Shown piece by piece: positions 34,990 to 45,165 of a stretch of DNA of 64,000 nt. Origin of the DNA: Aliarcobacter cryaerophilus ATCC 43158. Its GTDB lineage: Bacteria; Campylobacterota; Campylobacteria; Campylobacterales; Arcobacteraceae. Under the pieces are notes generated by a model, which saw nothing but the letters and a program-made list of their open reading frames with translations, made no database searches and had not been told where the DNA came from. Location: contig NZ_CP032823.1 in the NCBI RefSeq assembly GCF_003660105.1, forward strand, positions 1,240,001 through 1,304,000. Reading direction: 5' to 3'. The first letter of the stretch is position 1. Each line of letters starts with the position of its first letter. The translations under genes and the position numbers were made by a program.

Positions 34990-35679
34990 ATGCAAGATAT
35001 TGAAGTTTTTGATTTAGTTATTATACTTATTACATTATTGCTTGGTTTAAAAGGACTTTTTAGAGGTTTAATAAAAGAAGTTTTTGGAATAGTTGGTATT
35101 GTTGGTGCTATTTTTGTAGCATCAAGAATTTCAACAGAAGTTGGTGGACTTTTAGCTCCTATTCTTGTAATAGAAAATCAATCAACAATAAAACTAATAG
35201 GTTTTGTAGTTTCACTAGTTGCAGTTTGGCTTATTGTTTATAGTGCAGGAGTTGTTGTTAGTAAAATATTCAGTGCAAGTGGATTAGGAATTGTTGATAG
35301 AATATTTGGACTTATATTTGGAATGTTAAAAATATTTCTTATTTTTTCTGTTATTGCTTATTCATTAAACCAAGTAGGATCATTTAAAAAAGTAATAGAT
35401 GAAAAATTTAGTAACTCTTTTATGATGCCTCATTTACTTAGTGTTGGTTCTTACATAATAAAATTTGATACAACAGCAATGGTAAATACTATTGATAAAA
35501 CTATTCAAAATGCAACAGATGGTTCAGTTTCAATACAAAATGGTATCGAAGAAACAAAACAGAGTCTAGAACCTGCTTTAAATGATATAAAAGAAAATGT
35601 AGAGCAACTTGACAATTTAAAAGAAAATTTAGATAGTACAAAAGATAAGTTACAAGATATTAGAAATAAAGATGAATAA
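34990..35679 (+). CDS. cvpA: CvpA family membrane protein
   Basis: 229 residues with four predicted membrane helices (starting LVIILITLLLGLKGLFRGLI) and a cytoplasmic tail rich in coiled coil (residues about 165-229, TKQSLEPALNDIKENVEQLD). The first 150 residues match the CvpA family, which is needed for colicin V production and envelope robustness. The ribosome site AAAGGA lies upstream. It is the first gene of a run with lysS and glyA (11 nt to the next start). In Campylobacter jejuni, fur lies just before lysS; no fur gene is seen here. Confidence 0.88.
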   Translation: MQDIEVFDLVIILITLLLGLKGLFRGLIKEVFGIVGIVGAIFVASRISTEVGGLLAPILVIENQSTIKLIGFVVSLVAVWLIVYSAGVVVSKIFSASGLGIVDRIFGLIFGMLKIFLIFSVIAYSLNQVGSFKKVIDEKFSNSFMMPHLLSVGSYIIKFDTTAMVNTIDKTIQNATDGSVSIQNGIEETKQSLEPALNDIKENVEQLDNLKENLDSTKDKLQDIRNKDE

Positions 35680-35690
35680 GGATTTAAAAA

Positions 35691-37208
35691 TTGTTTGAAA
35701 ATAAATATATACAACAAAGAATAGAAAAAGCTCAAAATTTGCGAGATTTAGGAATAAATCCATATGCAAATGAAACAAAAAGAGAACTAAGTATACAGGA
35801 TTATTTAACAAAAAATGAAGATATTTTTAATCTTGAAACAAAAAGAGATGAGAATAGAAATTTTACTATAGCTGGAAGAATTAAGTTTTTTAGACTTATG
35901 GGAAAAGCTAGTTTTCTTAAACTAGAAGATGAAAGTGGTATGCTACAAGTTTATGTTGCAAGAGATAATTTAGAAGAGAATTTTTATAATGATATTTTCA
36001 AAAAATATATTGAAGTTGGTGATATTATTGAAGTTAGCGGTTATCCATTTGTAACAGGACAAGGAGAGCTTTCACTTCATGTTGATAGTTTAACAATCCT
36101 TACAAAAGCTATCTCACCACTTCCTGAAAAATTTCATGGAATACAAGATAAAGAACTAAGATATAGACAAAGATACTTAGATTTAATTATGAATAGTAGT
36201 GTTAGAGAGACTTTTCATACAAGAAGTAAAGTTATAAGTTTAACTCGAAGATTTTTTGAAGATAAAGGCTTTTTAGAAGTTGAAACTCCTATGATGCATC
36301 CAATTGCTGGTGGAGCAAATGCAAAACCATTTGTTACTCATCACAATGCTTTAGGAATTGATAGATTTTTAAGAATTGCTCCTGAGTTGTACTTAAAAAG
36401 ATTGATAGTTGGTGGATTTGAAGCAGTTTTTGAAATAAATAGAAACTTTAGAAATGAAGGAATGGATGCTACTCATAATCCTGAGTTTACTTCTATTGAA
36501 TTTTATTGGGCATATAAAACTTATAAAGATTTAATTGTTATTACAAAAGAGTATTTTGAATATCTATTTAAAAATTTAAATCTTCCTACAACTTTACCTT
36601 ATGGAGAACTTCAAGTAGATTTTACAAAATTTAGTGAAATACCACTTATTCAATCTTTATACGAAATTGGTGGTGTTCCAAAAGATATTGTTGAAGATAA
36701 AGAGAAAATTTTAGAGTTTTTAAAAGAAAATAAACTTGAAGCAAATGCAAAACTAAATCTAGGACAACTTCAAGGTGAACTTTTTGATGAATTTGTAGAA
36801 GATAAACTTATAAATCCAACATTTATAACAGAATATCCAGTTGAAATTTCACCACTTGCAAGAAGAAATGATGAAAAACAACATTTGACAGATAGATTTG
36901 AACTATTTATTGCTGGACGTGAAATTGCAAATGCTTTTAGTGAGTTAAATGATCCAATTGACCAACTTCAAAGATTTGAAGGACAAATGGCAGCAAAAGA
37001 TAGCGGAGATGATGAAGCACATGAGATGGATGAGGATTTTGTAAATGCCCTATCTTATGGAATGGCTCCTACAGCAGGACAAGGAATTGGTATTGATAGG
37101 CTTGTAATGATGCTTACAAATCAACACTCAATAAGAGATGTTTTACTTTTCCCTGCTATGAAACCTGTAAAACAAGATTTTGATCTATTATTAGATGAAA
37201 ATGAATAA
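35691..37208 (+). CDS. lysS: Lysyl-tRNA synthetase, class II
   Basis: Charges tRNA-Lys. 505 residues with an N-terminal OB-fold anticodon domain ([20 protein letters not shown] at about 58-77) and a class II catalytic core: motif 2 region [40 protein letters not shown], and motif 3 [13 protein letters not shown]. The start is TTG at 35691 with AAGGA ahead, giving [10 protein letters not shown], the expected N-terminus. It lies 11 nt after cvpA and 24 nt before glyA in the same transcript. Confidence 0.97.
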   Translation: MFENKYIQQRIEKAQNLRDLGINPYANETKRELSIQDYLTKNEDIFNLETKRDENRNFTIAGRIKFFRLMGKASFLKLEDESGMLQVYVARDNLEENFYNDIFKKYIEVGDIIEVSGYPFVTGQGELSLHVDSLTILTKAISPLPEKFHGIQDKELRYRQRYLDLIMNSSVRETFHTRSKVISLTRRFFEDKGFLEVETPMMHPIAGGANAKPFVTHHNALGIDRFLRIAPELYLKRLIVGGFEAVFEINRNFRNEGMDATHNPEFTSIEFYWAYKTYKDLIVITKEYFEYLFKNLNLPTTLPYGELQVDFTKFSEIPLIQSLYEIGGVPKDIVEDKEKILEFLKENKLEANAKLNLGQLQGELFDEFVEDKLINPTFITEYPVEISPLARRNDEKQHLTDRFELFIAGREIANAFSELNDPIDQLQRFEGQMAAKDSGDDEAHEMDEDFVNALSYGMAPTAGQGIGIDRLVMMLTNQHSIRDVLLFPAMKPVKQDFDLLLDENE

Positions 37209-37232
37209 AAATAATAAAAATTGGAGAGATAA

Positions 37233-38495
37233 ATGAACTATATCACAAACGATAATTTAGAGGTAGCTGATATTGAGGTGTTTAAGATAGTTGAAGCTGA
37301 ACTTGAAAGACAGACAAATCATCTTGAGATGATTGCAAGTGAAAACTTTACAAGTCCAGCAGTAATGCAAGCAATGGGAAGTGTATTTACAAATAAATAT
37401 GCTGAAGGTTATCCATATAAAAGATATTATGGTGGATGTGAACAAGCTGATAAAGTAGAACAACTAGCAATTGATAGGGCTTGTGAAATATTTGCTTGTA
37501 AATATGCAAATGTTCAACCTCATAGTGGATCTCAGGCAAATGGTGCAGTATATGCAGCATTATTAAAAGCTGGTGATAAAATATTAGGTATGGATTTATC
37601 TCATGGTGGACATTTAACTCATGGAAGTAAACCAAGCTTCTCTGGTCAAAACTACTCTGCATTTTATTATGGTGTTGAACTTGATGGAAGAATTAACTAT
37701 GATAAAGTTGAGCAGATTGCAAAAATAGTTCAACCAAAAATAATTGTTTGTGGTGCAAGTGCATATGCTAGAGAGATTGATTTTAAAAGATTTAGAGAAA
37801 TAGCTGACTCTGTTGGAGCTATTTTATTTGCTGATATTGCTCATATTGCAGGACTTGTTGCTGCAAATGAACACCAAAGTCCATTCCCTCATGCTCACGT
37901 TGTAACAACAACAACTCATAAGACTCTAAGAGGTCCAAGAGGTGGAATGATTATGACAAATGATGAAGAGATTGCTAAAAAAATAAATAGTGCAATTTTC
38001 CCAGGACTTCAAGGTGGACCACTTGTTCATGTAATTGCTGCAAAAGCTGTTGCATTTAAAGAAATACTTGATCCAAAATGGAAAGATTATGCAAAACAAG
38101 TAAAAGCTAATGCAAAAGTATTAGGTGAAGTGCTAGTAAAAAGAGGATATGATATAGTAAGTGGTGGAACAGATAATCATCTTGTTCTAGTAAGTTTCTT
38201 AAATAAACCATTCTCAGGAAAAGAAGCTGATGCTGCTTTAGGTGATGCTGGAATTACTGTAAATAAAAATACAGTTCCAGGAGAAACTAGAAGTCCATTT
38301 GTTACAAGTGGAATTAGAATTGGATCTCCTGCACTAACTGCAAGAGGAATGAAAGAGAAAGAGTTTGAATATATTGCAAATAAAATTTGTGATGTATTAG
38401 ATAATATTGAAGATAAAGAGTTACATAAAAAAATAAACAAAGAGCTTGAAGAACTAGCTTCTAAATTTGTTATTTACACTAGTTCGACGTATTAA
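37233..38495 (+). CDS. glyA: Serine hydroxymethyltransferase
   Basis: PLP enzyme interconverting serine and glycine with tetrahydrofolate. The PLP lysine is K230 in [27 protein letters not shown] and [15 protein letters not shown] are the conserved folate- and substrate-binding parts. The length of 420 is normal. Ribosome site GGAGAG precedes ATG. The lysS-glyA-(SPOR) order is conserved with Campylobacter, which supports a single operon. Confidence 0.97.
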   Translation: MNYITNDNLEVADIEVFKIVEAELERQTNHLEMIASENFTSPAVMQAMGSVFTNKYAEGYPYKRYYGGCEQADKVEQLAIDRACEIFACKYANVQPHSGSQANGAVYAALLKAGDKILGMDLSHGGHLTHGSKPSFSGQNYSAFYYGVELDGRINYDKVEQIAKIVQPKIIVCGASAYAREIDFKRFREIADSVGAILFADIAHIAGLVAANEHQSPFPHAHVVTTTTHKTLRGPRGGMIMTNDEEIAKKINSAIFPGLQGGPLVHVIAAKAVAFKEILDPKWKDYAKQVKANAKVLGEVLVKRGYDIVSGGTDNHLVLVSFLNKPFSGKEADAALGDAGITVNKNTVPGETRSPFVTSGIRIGSPALTARGMKEKEFEYIANKICDVLDNIEDKELHKKINKELEELASKFVIYTSSTY

Positions 38496-38520
38496 TTGAG
38501 TTTAAAAGCAAGGAGTTATT

Positions 38521-39531
38521 ATGCAAATAATAGGTGATGATTTTGTAAAAAAAGTTCAACTAAAACAAGAAAAAGAAGAGCTTGAAAAAAAGTTAAGTGA
38601 ACTTGATGAAACAAGGATATCTATGGGAAATATAAATCTTACTAACAATCTAAATAATGCCTACAAAGGTATAGATAACAATGACGATATGAATGAGATG
38701 AATAGATTACAGCAAAATATCAATTATGATGACAGCAATGAATTTGACAATATTATGCTAAATCAACAACAAGGTGGAGAAGACAACAAGAAAAAATACT
38801 TAATTTTAGGTATTGTTTTAGTAGTTCTTTTTTTACTAACAATAATTATTATAAGACTTCTAACAGGTGATTCAAAAAAAGAAGACCCGTTTACTTCAAA
38901 TAGTCAAAACTCTTCTGAAATGAAAACTTTATCTGAAAATAGTGGTAATATAGAAGATAGATACCAAAGAATACTAGATGATAAAGCAAAAAAAGATAGT
39001 TCAGAACCATCATCAACAAATCAACAAATTAATAGCTCAAATGATAGACTAGATATGGTAAAAGAGACAAAAGAAGAAGCTAAATTGACTCAAAATGAAA
39101 ACTTCTCAGATAACTCTATTCCAAATGAAGCTCTTGATGAAACTATAAAAAAGATTGAAGAGAAAAAACAGATTTCAAAAGCACCTGAAACAAATGTAGC
39201 AACAGCAACAAAAACACAACCTGAAACAAAAAAATCTATAAGAGATTTAGTTGAAGGTAATGCTGCAGTAAAATCAACAAATCAACAAGAAACTACTGGT
39301 AGTGGTTACTTTATTCAAATTGGTGCATTCTCAAAAAGACCTAGTGAATCTTATTTAAAAAATATAACAAGCCAAGGTTTTAAATATAAAGTTATTCAAG
39401 AAGATGTAAAAGGTAGTACATTTAACAAACTTCTTATTGGTCCGTATAGCAGTAGAGCAGCAGCCTCAAATGATGTATCATCTGTAAAAAACAAGCTAAA
39501 TATTCAAAATACTTTTATAGTAAATCATTAG
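38521..39531 (+). CDS. SPOR-domain membrane protein
   Basis: 336 residues: a cytoplasmic N-terminus with charged coiled-coil, one TM at about 95-116 (ILGIVLVVLFLLTIIIIRLL), a long low-complexity periplasmic linker rich in S, N, K and E, and a C-terminal SPOR domain (about 262-336, GYFIQIGAFSKRPSESYLKN). SPOR domains bind denuded peptidoglycan and target proteins to the division septum. The gene lies 25 nt after glyA, as in Campylobacter. It is likely part of the cell-division apparatus, but the actual partner is unknown. Confidence 0.9.
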   Translation: MQIIGDDFVKKVQLKQEKEELEKKLSELDETRISMGNINLTNNLNNAYKGIDNNDDMNEMNRLQQNINYDDSNEFDNIMLNQQQGGEDNKKKYLILGIVLVVLFLLTIIIIRLLTGDSKKEDPFTSNSQNSSEMKTLSENSGNIEDRYQRILDDKAKKDSSEPSSTNQQINSSNDRLDMVKETKEEAKLTQNENFSDNSIPNEALDETIKKIEEKKQISKAPETNVATATKTQPETKKSIRDLVEGNAAVKSTNQQETTGSGYFIQIGAFSKRPSESYLKNITSQGFKYKVIQEDVKGSTFNKLLIGPYSSRAAASNDVSSVKNKLNIQNTFIVNH

Positions 39532-39540
39532 TAGATATTT

Positions 39541-40953
39541 ATGAATTTTTATAGCAAAACTCTATTTTTAGACCAATTTACACCTGTTTCAATTTATGAG
39601 AAAACAAAAGCTCTTTATCCAAAAGAGCTTAGTTTTTTATTTGAAAGTAGCATAAGTTCAAGTAATGATGGGAATTTTTCATACATAATAATTGGAGCTA
39701 GAGAAAGAATTTGGTATAAAAACAGTGAATGTTTTTTTAAAAATGAAATTGGAAATATAGAAAAAGTAGATAACAATCCTCTATTATTTTTAAAAAAATA
39801 TTATAAGAATTTTGAAAAAAATATATATAAAGAAAAATCAAAAGAGCTAGGAATTGGCTTAATTGATGGATTTATTGGAAATGTTGGTTATGATATAGGT
39901 AAAGAATTTGAACCAAAACTAAAAGCTTCTATGAACTCTTTAGAAGATGAGTTGAATATTCCTGATTTAGATTTAATAAGACCAAAGATAATATTAGCAT
40001 TTTCTCATAAAACTTCAAAATTAGTAATCCTTACTTCAGTGGATGAGTTAAAAAATGAGCTTGAAAATATAGAAAAAGAGCTTTTAAAGCCATATATTTA
40101 TACTCCACTAAAAAAATCAAAATTAATAGACAATGGGAAATTCAACTTTACCAAAGAGGAATTTTTTTCAATAGTTGAAAAATCAAAAGAGATGATAAGA
40201 GCTGGAGATATATTTCAGATTTTAATCTCAAATAGATTTACTCAAAAAGCAGTTGTTGATAGTCTATCTTTTTATAGAGCATTAAGAAGTAAAAATCCAA
40301 GTCCATATCTTTTTTTATTAGAGTTTGAAGATTTTAGTATTGCAGGAAGTAGTCCAGAAGTTATGATTAGATTAATTGATGGACACCTACTTTTAAGACC
40401 AATAGCAGGGACTAGAAAAAGAGGAACAACATTAGAAAAAGATTTAGAAATGGAAAATGAACTAATCAGCGACAAAAAAGAGAGAGCAGAACATCTAATG
40501 CTTGTTGATTTAGGAAGAAATGATGTTGGAAGAGTAGCAAGGGCTGGTAGTGTAAAAGTAACAGAACTTATGAGAATAGAAAGATACTCTCATGTTATGC
40601 ATATAGTTTCAGATGTTGAAGCAATTTTAGATGAAAAATATGATATGTTTGACCTATTTATGGCAACATTTACAGCAGGAACTATGACAGGAGCTCCAAA
40701 AATAAGAGCTATGGAATTAATAGCAAATTTTGAAAAAATAAAAAGAAATTTCTACTCTGGAAGCATAGCTTACTTTGGGTTTGATGGAAATATGGATAGT
40801 GCAATAACTATTCGAACTTCACTTTTAACAAAAGATAAAATAATTTTCCAATCAGGTGCTGGAATTGTTGCAGACTCTATAAATGAAGATGAGTATTTAG
40901 AAGTTCACAATAAACTAGCAGCAAATATTGCAACCTTAAAAGATTTATCTTAA
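39541..40953 (+). CDS. trpE: Anthranilate synthase component I
   Basis: Converts chorismate to anthranilate with ammonia from the TrpG subunit. The choice of TrpE rather than PabB rests on PIAGT at 287-291 (PabB-type enzymes usually have PIKGT) and on SFLFES near 31-36, similar to the LLES tryptophan feedback site. TFTAGTMTGAPKIRAME and the YSGSIAYFGFDG stretch carry the catalytic core. 470 residues. No trpG or other trp genes adjoin, so it is a detached trp gene inserted in the lysS-glyA-SPOR run, with 9 nt from the SPOR gene. A dual role with a shared glutaminase is possible. Confidence 0.85.
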   Translation: MNFYSKTLFLDQFTPVSIYEKTKALYPKELSFLFESSISSSNDGNFSYIIIGARERIWYKNSECFFKNEIGNIEKVDNNPLLFLKKYYKNFEKNIYKEKSKELGIGLIDGFIGNVGYDIGKEFEPKLKASMNSLEDELNIPDLDLIRPKIILAFSHKTSKLVILTSVDELKNELENIEKELLKPYIYTPLKKSKLIDNGKFNFTKEEFFSIVEKSKEMIRAGDIFQILISNRFTQKAVVDSLSFYRALRSKNPSPYLFLLEFEDFSIAGSSPEVMIRLIDGHLLLRPIAGTRKRGTTLEKDLEMENELISDKKERAEHLMLVDLGRNDVGRVARAGSVKVTELMRIERYSHVMHIVSDVEAILDEKYDMFDLFMATFTAGTMTGAPKIRAMELIANFEKIKRNFYSGSIAYFGFDGNMDSAITIRTSLLTKDKIIFQSGAGIVADSINEDEYLEVHNKLAANIATLKDLS

Positions 40954-40976
40954 ATAAAATAAAAAGAGGAAAAAAT

Positions 40977-41759
40977 ATGCTTTTAGGTGTAAATATTGAC
41001 CATATAGCAACTCTAAGAGAGGCTAGAAAAATAAATGATCCAAATCCATTAGATGCTATTAGCATTTGTAAAATAAGCGGTGCAGATCAAATAACTATTC
41101 ATTTAAGAGAAGATAGAAGACATATACACGATTTAGATGCAAAAGCTATAATCGAACAATCAGCACTTCCTGTAAATTTAGAGTGTTCTATTAATAGTGA
41201 TATTATAGATATTGTTTGTAGTTTAAAACCATATAGAGTAACTTTAGTACCTGAAAATAGAGAAGAAGTAACAACTGAAGGTGGTCTTGATTTAGAAAAT
41301 AATTTCCAAAAAATAAGCCGTACAATAGAGCAATTAAAATCAAATGATATTGAAGTTTCACTTTTTATAGACCCTACTTTAAAATCCATAGAACTTTCAA
41401 ATATGTTAGGAGCTTCTTGGGTAGAGCTTCACACAGGAACTTTTGCAAATATATATGCTATGTTAAATACAAATTTAAAACATACTCAACACTCAATTAA
41501 AGAGTTAGAACTTCCAAAAGAGAGACTTAAAGAAAAACTAGAATATAGTTTAGAAAAAATAAATAACTCTTCAAGTTATGCTGTAAATTTAGGCTTAAAA
41601 GTAGCAGCTGGTCATGGATTAAATTATCAAAATGTAAAAAATATTTGTGAAATAAAAGATATTATTGAGTTAAATATCGGTCAAAGTATTATTGCAAGAT
41701 CTGTTTTTACAGGACTATCTTCTGCAATAGTTGAGATGAAAAATCTTATTTCAAAATGA
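40977..41759 (+). CDS. pdxJ: Pyridoxine 5'-phosphate synthase
   Basis: Condenses 3-amino-2-oxopropyl phosphate with deoxyxylulose 5-phosphate in vitamin B6 synthesis. The N-terminus LLGVNIDHIATLREARK and QITIHLREDRRHI are diagnostic, as is VAAGHGLNYQNV near the C-terminus. 260 residues is slightly longer than the E. coli enzyme (243), the usual length in this phylum. The ribosome site AAAGAGGAAAA precedes ATG. Its stop overlaps the pdxA start (ATGA), placing both B6 steps in one operon. Confidence 0.96.
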   Translation: MLLGVNIDHIATLREARKINDPNPLDAISICKISGADQITIHLREDRRHIHDLDAKAIIEQSALPVNLECSINSDIIDIVCSLKPYRVTLVPENREEVTTEGGLDLENNFQKISRTIEQLKSNDIEVSLFIDPTLKSIELSNMLGASWVELHTGTFANIYAMLNTNLKHTQHSIKELELPKERLKEKLEYSLEKINNSSSYAVNLGLKVAAGHGLNYQNVKNICEIKDIIELNIGQSIIARSVFTGLSSAIVEMKNLISK

Positions 41760-42682
41760 CAACTCTTCCTAAAATTGCTATTAGTATTGGAGATTTAAAT
41801 GGTATTGGTGTAGAAATTGCATTAAAATCTCACGATATTATAAAAAAAATATGCCAACCAATATATTGTATAAATCGTCAAATGCTAGAACAGGCTTCTA
41901 TGCTTTTAAAAAGTGAAATTCCTGATGATTTTATGATACATGAAACTTTTGGTGATTTTGAAATAACACCTTCAAAAACTACAAAAGAAGCTGGTATTTT
42001 TTCATATCTATCTTTTATGGATGCAATCAATCTTGCAAATATAAAAAGTGTAAATGCAATTTGTACTTTACCAATAAACAAAGAGTCATGGGGAAAAGCG
42101 AAGCTAAAGTATAAAGGTCATACAGAGGTATTAAGAGATTTTTATAATAAAGATGCAATTATGATGCTCGGTTGTGAAAAAATGTATGTAGCATTATTTA
42201 CAGAACATATTGCTTTAAAAAATGTTGCAAAAAGTATAAAAACAAAAAAACTTATTAATTTTTTCAAAAATTTTCAATCTTGTACAAATGCAAAAAAAGT
42301 AGCTGTTCTAGCACTAAATCCACATGCTGGAGATGGTGGAGTTTTAGGAAAAGAAGAAAAAAAAATCCAAAAAGCTATAAAAAAAGCAAATAAAATTTTA
42401 GGTGAAAATATTTTCTCAAATCCACTTGTACCAGATACTGCTTTTTCTCCAAATAATAGAAAAAACTACAAATATTTTATAGCTATGTATCATGATCAAG
42501 GATTAGCTCCACTAAAAGCTCTATATTTTGATGAGAGCATAAATGTTAGTTTAAATCTACCAATTATAAGAACTAGCGTAGATCATGGAACAGCTTTTGA
42601 TATAGCATATAAAAATAAGAATCCAAATACAAAAAGCTATATAAATGCAATAAAAGAGGCGATAATCTTGAGTAAAAAATGA
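41756..42682 (+). CDS. pdxA: 4-hydroxythreonine-4-phosphate dehydrogenase
   Basis: NAD-dependent oxidation that produces the substrate of PdxJ; a metal-dependent enzyme. The family signatures are ISIGDLNGIGVEIALKS at the N-terminus, KGHTEVLRDFY, ALNPHAGDGG and MYHDQGLAPLKAL, the last with metal-binding His. 308 residues. The start overlaps the pdxJ stop by 4 nt, and its own stop overlaps the following ATPase gene (ATGA). Confidence 0.95.
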   Translation: MTTLPKIAISIGDLNGIGVEIALKSHDIIKKICQPIYCINRQMLEQASMLLKSEIPDDFMIHETFGDFEITPSKTTKEAGIFSYLSFMDAINLANIKSVNAICTLPINKESWGKAKLKYKGHTEVLRDFYNKDAIMMLGCEKMYVALFTEHIALKNVAKSIKTKKLINFFKNFQSCTNAKKVAVLALNPHAGDGGVLGKEEKKIQKAIKKANKILGENIFSNPLVPDTAFSPNNRKNYKYFIAMYHDQGLAPLKALYFDESINVSLNLPIIRTSVDHGTAFDIAYKNKNPNTKSYINAIKEAIILSKK

Positions 42683-43749
42683 AGCTACTTGAAGAAAACT
42701 ATGAAATAAACTTCTCCAAAATAAATTTTTTGGATAGAAAAATAAAAATTGAACACAAAAAAACTATAATATGTGGAGCTTCAAAAGTTGGAAAATCTTA
42801 TTTAGTATTTGATTTTTTAAGTAAATTTAAAAATGAAGAGTATTTATATATTGATTTTTTTGATTTAAGAAATAATAATATAAACCAAGAGTTAAGTTTA
42901 CTAAATGATTTTATATCTTTAAAAAATATAAAAGTTTTGGTTTTGGAAAATTTTAATAATGAGTGCAAAATTCCAAATTGTGAAAATGTAATTTTAACTT
43001 CTCAAAAGAATATTGAATATAAAAATTTTAAAAAAATAGAACTTTTTGCCTTAGATTTTGAAGAGTACCTCTTATTTGATAATAAACATCAAAATATTAC
43101 TCAAAGTTTCAATAATTTTTTGAAATATGGGAATTTACCACTTTCTATAAATGTAGAAGAACATAAAAAAATATCAAAACTTCAAGATATTATAAAAATG
43201 AACTCAAAAGATGATACAAGCTATGAGATATTAAAAATCTTAATAGAAAATATCGATGAGAAAAAATCAATTTTTCAACTATTTAATCAACTAAAATCAA
43301 AAATCAAAATATCAAAAGATAGATTTTATGAAGAGTGCAAAGAGTTAGAAGATAAAAACTCTATTTTTTTTGTAGGAAAATATAATCAAGAGAAGAGTTT
43401 AAAAAAAATATACTCTTATAACTATGCTTTTTTGGGTGCTATTAGTTTTTCAAAAAAATTTAAACAAGAGTTTGCAAATATGATTTTTTTGGAACTATTA
43501 AAAGAGGAAAAAACTATTTATTATCTTGATAACATTGATTTTTATATAAAAGATGATAATTTAGCAATTGTTTGTATCCCTTTTTTTAATCTTGATTTGA
43601 ATTCAAATTTACTAAAAAAAATTATAAAAAATGCTTTAGAGCTAAATATAGAGAAAATAGAGATTATTACTATTTCAAATAATCAAAAAATAGATAATAA
43701 AAAAATAAATATTGAAACAATTGTATTTTATGAATGGGCTCTAATTTAA
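42679..43749 (+). CDS. AAA-type ATP-binding protein (AAA_14/DUF4143-like)
   Basis: 356 residues. A P-loop is visible at about 32-39 (CGASKVGKSYL) and a Walker B-like VLVLENF. It has a later winged-helix-like region (IKISKDRFYEECKELED) and ends FYEWALI, as in the archaeal/bacterial AAA_14-DUF4143 proteins. These P-loop ATPases are widespread and mostly uncharacterised. The gene overlaps pdxA by 4 nt. Its presence directly after pdxJA recurs in related genomes, to my recollection, but that would need checking. A link to B6 metabolism cannot be asserted. Confidence 0.75.
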   Translation: MKLLEENYEINFSKINFLDRKIKIEHKKTIICGASKVGKSYLVFDFLSKFKNEEYLYIDFFDLRNNNINQELSLLNDFISLKNIKVLVLENFNNECKIPNCENVILTSQKNIEYKNFKKIELFALDFEEYLLFDNKHQNITQSFNNFLKYGNLPLSINVEEHKKISKLQDIIKMNSKDDTSYEILKILIENIDEKKSIFQLFNQLKSKIKISKDRFYEECKELEDKNSIFFVGKYNQEKSLKKIYSYNYAFLGAISFSKKFKQEFANMIFLELLKEEKTIYYLDNIDFYIKDDNLAIVCIPFFNLDLNSNLLKKIIKNALELNIEKIEIITISNNQKIDNKKINIETIVFYEWALI

Positions 43750-43802
43750 GGTTATTAATATTTTGTGATATAATGCCTATATCTTTTTAAAAAGTAGTTA
43801 AT

Positions 43803-45107
43803 ATGGAAAAAAGGTTAGTTAATTTTATAAAATATGCTCCTATGATTTTTATTCCTTTGGTTGTTTTTTTAGTTTTTTATCTAATAATAACTGGATACAA
43901 ATCTACACTTAATAGTAATTTCGAACTATACAAAAACGATTTAATAGACAAACAAAAGAGTTTAGTAAAAACAAATATCCAAATTGCTACTCAAATATTT
44001 CAAAATCAAGTATTATTAACTGAAAACAAAGAGAAAGCTTATAAATCTTTCTTAAATCTAATAAAAAATATAAATAATACAGCTAGTGATTATTATTTTA
44101 TTTTTAATACAAAAGGTGATGTAATTGTTCACTCATTTTTAAGCCATCTAGAGGGTGAAAATCTATATATTATTGATAATAAAAACTATAATAATGTAGT
44201 CAAATTAATAACACAAAACTCATCTGCAGATAGATTTGTAACATATAAATGGCTAAATCCTAATACAAATTTAATAGAAGATAAAATATCTTTTGTAAGA
44301 CAACTACCAAACAGTGATTTAGTCATTGGAAGTGGTTTTTATTTAGAAGATATTAATAAAATTGTAGAAAACCAAAGAGATATAGAACTAAAAGAACATG
44401 ATAAAAATATAAACATTACTCTATCTTTGGCTATTTTTTTCACTATCTTATCTTTTATTTTATCTTTTATAATTTCTAAAATGCTTTTAAATGCTTTTAA
44501 TATATTAAATAAATCATTAAAAGAGAAATCTATTGAACTCCAAAAACTAAATAGCGAACTTGAAATGAAAGTTGAGAATCGTACAAATAAACTAAAAACT
44601 GCCTATAAAAAGATGAAAGATTTAGCATCTATTGATGATTTAACAAAAATATACAATAGGTACTATTTTTTTAATATTTTTAATCAACAATTAGAAAAAT
44701 TAAAATCAGATGATACAATTTTTAGTTTGATAATGTTTGATTTAGACCATTTTAAAAATGTAAACGATACTTATGGGCATGATGTTGGTGATTATGTACT
44801 TAATGAAACTTGTAGAGTTGTTGAAAAATCCTTAAGAGAAGATGATACTTTTGCTAGAATTGGTGGTGAAGAATTTTTAATACTACTACCAAATACAAAT
44901 ATAGAAGATGCCTTTTACATAGCTCAAAGAATAAGACAAAACATTGAACAACATAAGTTTAAAGATATTCAAAAACTTACAATAAGTTTGGGTGTAGCAG
45001 AAGCAAATGAACCAATTTTAAGTACAGAACTTCTTAAAAAAGTTGACCTTGCTTTATATAAAGCAAAGAAAGAGGGAAGAAATAAAGTTATTGCCTTTAA
45101 AAATTAA
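43803..45107 (+). CDS. Cache-domain diguanylate cyclase
   Basis: 434 residues: TM1 at about 12-33, a periplasmic single-Cache-like sensor (about 35-190, with YYFIFNTKGDVIVHSFL), TM2 at about 200-222, a coiled coil (LKEKSIELQKLNSELEMKVE), and GGDEF. The active site GGEEF is at 354-358 and the I-site RxxD (REDD) lies five residues before, so synthesis of c-di-GMP with product inhibition is expected. It starts 53 nt after the ATPase gene and ends at a strong hairpin shared with the convergent gene. Ligand unknown. Confidence 0.9.
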   Translation: MEKRLVNFIKYAPMIFIPLVVFLVFYLIITGYKSTLNSNFELYKNDLIDKQKSLVKTNIQIATQIFQNQVLLTENKEKAYKSFLNLIKNINNTASDYYFIFNTKGDVIVHSFLSHLEGENLYIIDNKNYNNVVKLITQNSSADRFVTYKWLNPNTNLIEDKISFVRQLPNSDLVIGSGFYLEDINKIVENQRDIELKEHDKNINITLSLAIFFTILSFILSFIISKMLLNAFNILNKSLKEKSIELQKLNSELEMKVENRTNKLKTAYKKMKDLASIDDLTKIYNRYYFFNIFNQQLEKLKSDDTIFSLIMFDLDHFKNVNDTYGHDVGDYVLNETCRVVEKSLREDDTFARIGGEEFLILLPNTNIEDAFYIAQRIRQNIEQHKFKDIQKLTISLGVAEANEPILSTELLKKVDLALYKAKKEGRNKVIAFKN

Positions 45108-45133
45108 GATATATTTGGTTAGTATTACATCTT

Positions 45134-45165
45134 AAAGCAACTCTTTGGTCAAGGGTTGCTTTTTT
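45134..45165 (+). terminator. Shared terminator between convergent GGDEF and DUF2459-type genes
   Basis: AAAGCAAC (45134-45141) pairs with GTTGCTTT (45155-45162), and both arms are flanked by T or A tracts. The stop codon of the minus-strand gene lies inside the loop region. It probably works for the plus strand (T after 45160) and partly for the minus strand. Confidence 0.8.

Noticed and set aside
39541-40953. PabB (aminodeoxychorismate synthase) assignment
   Set aside because: PIAGT replaces the PIKGT of most PabB, and an LLES-like feedback motif is present; TrpE fits better.
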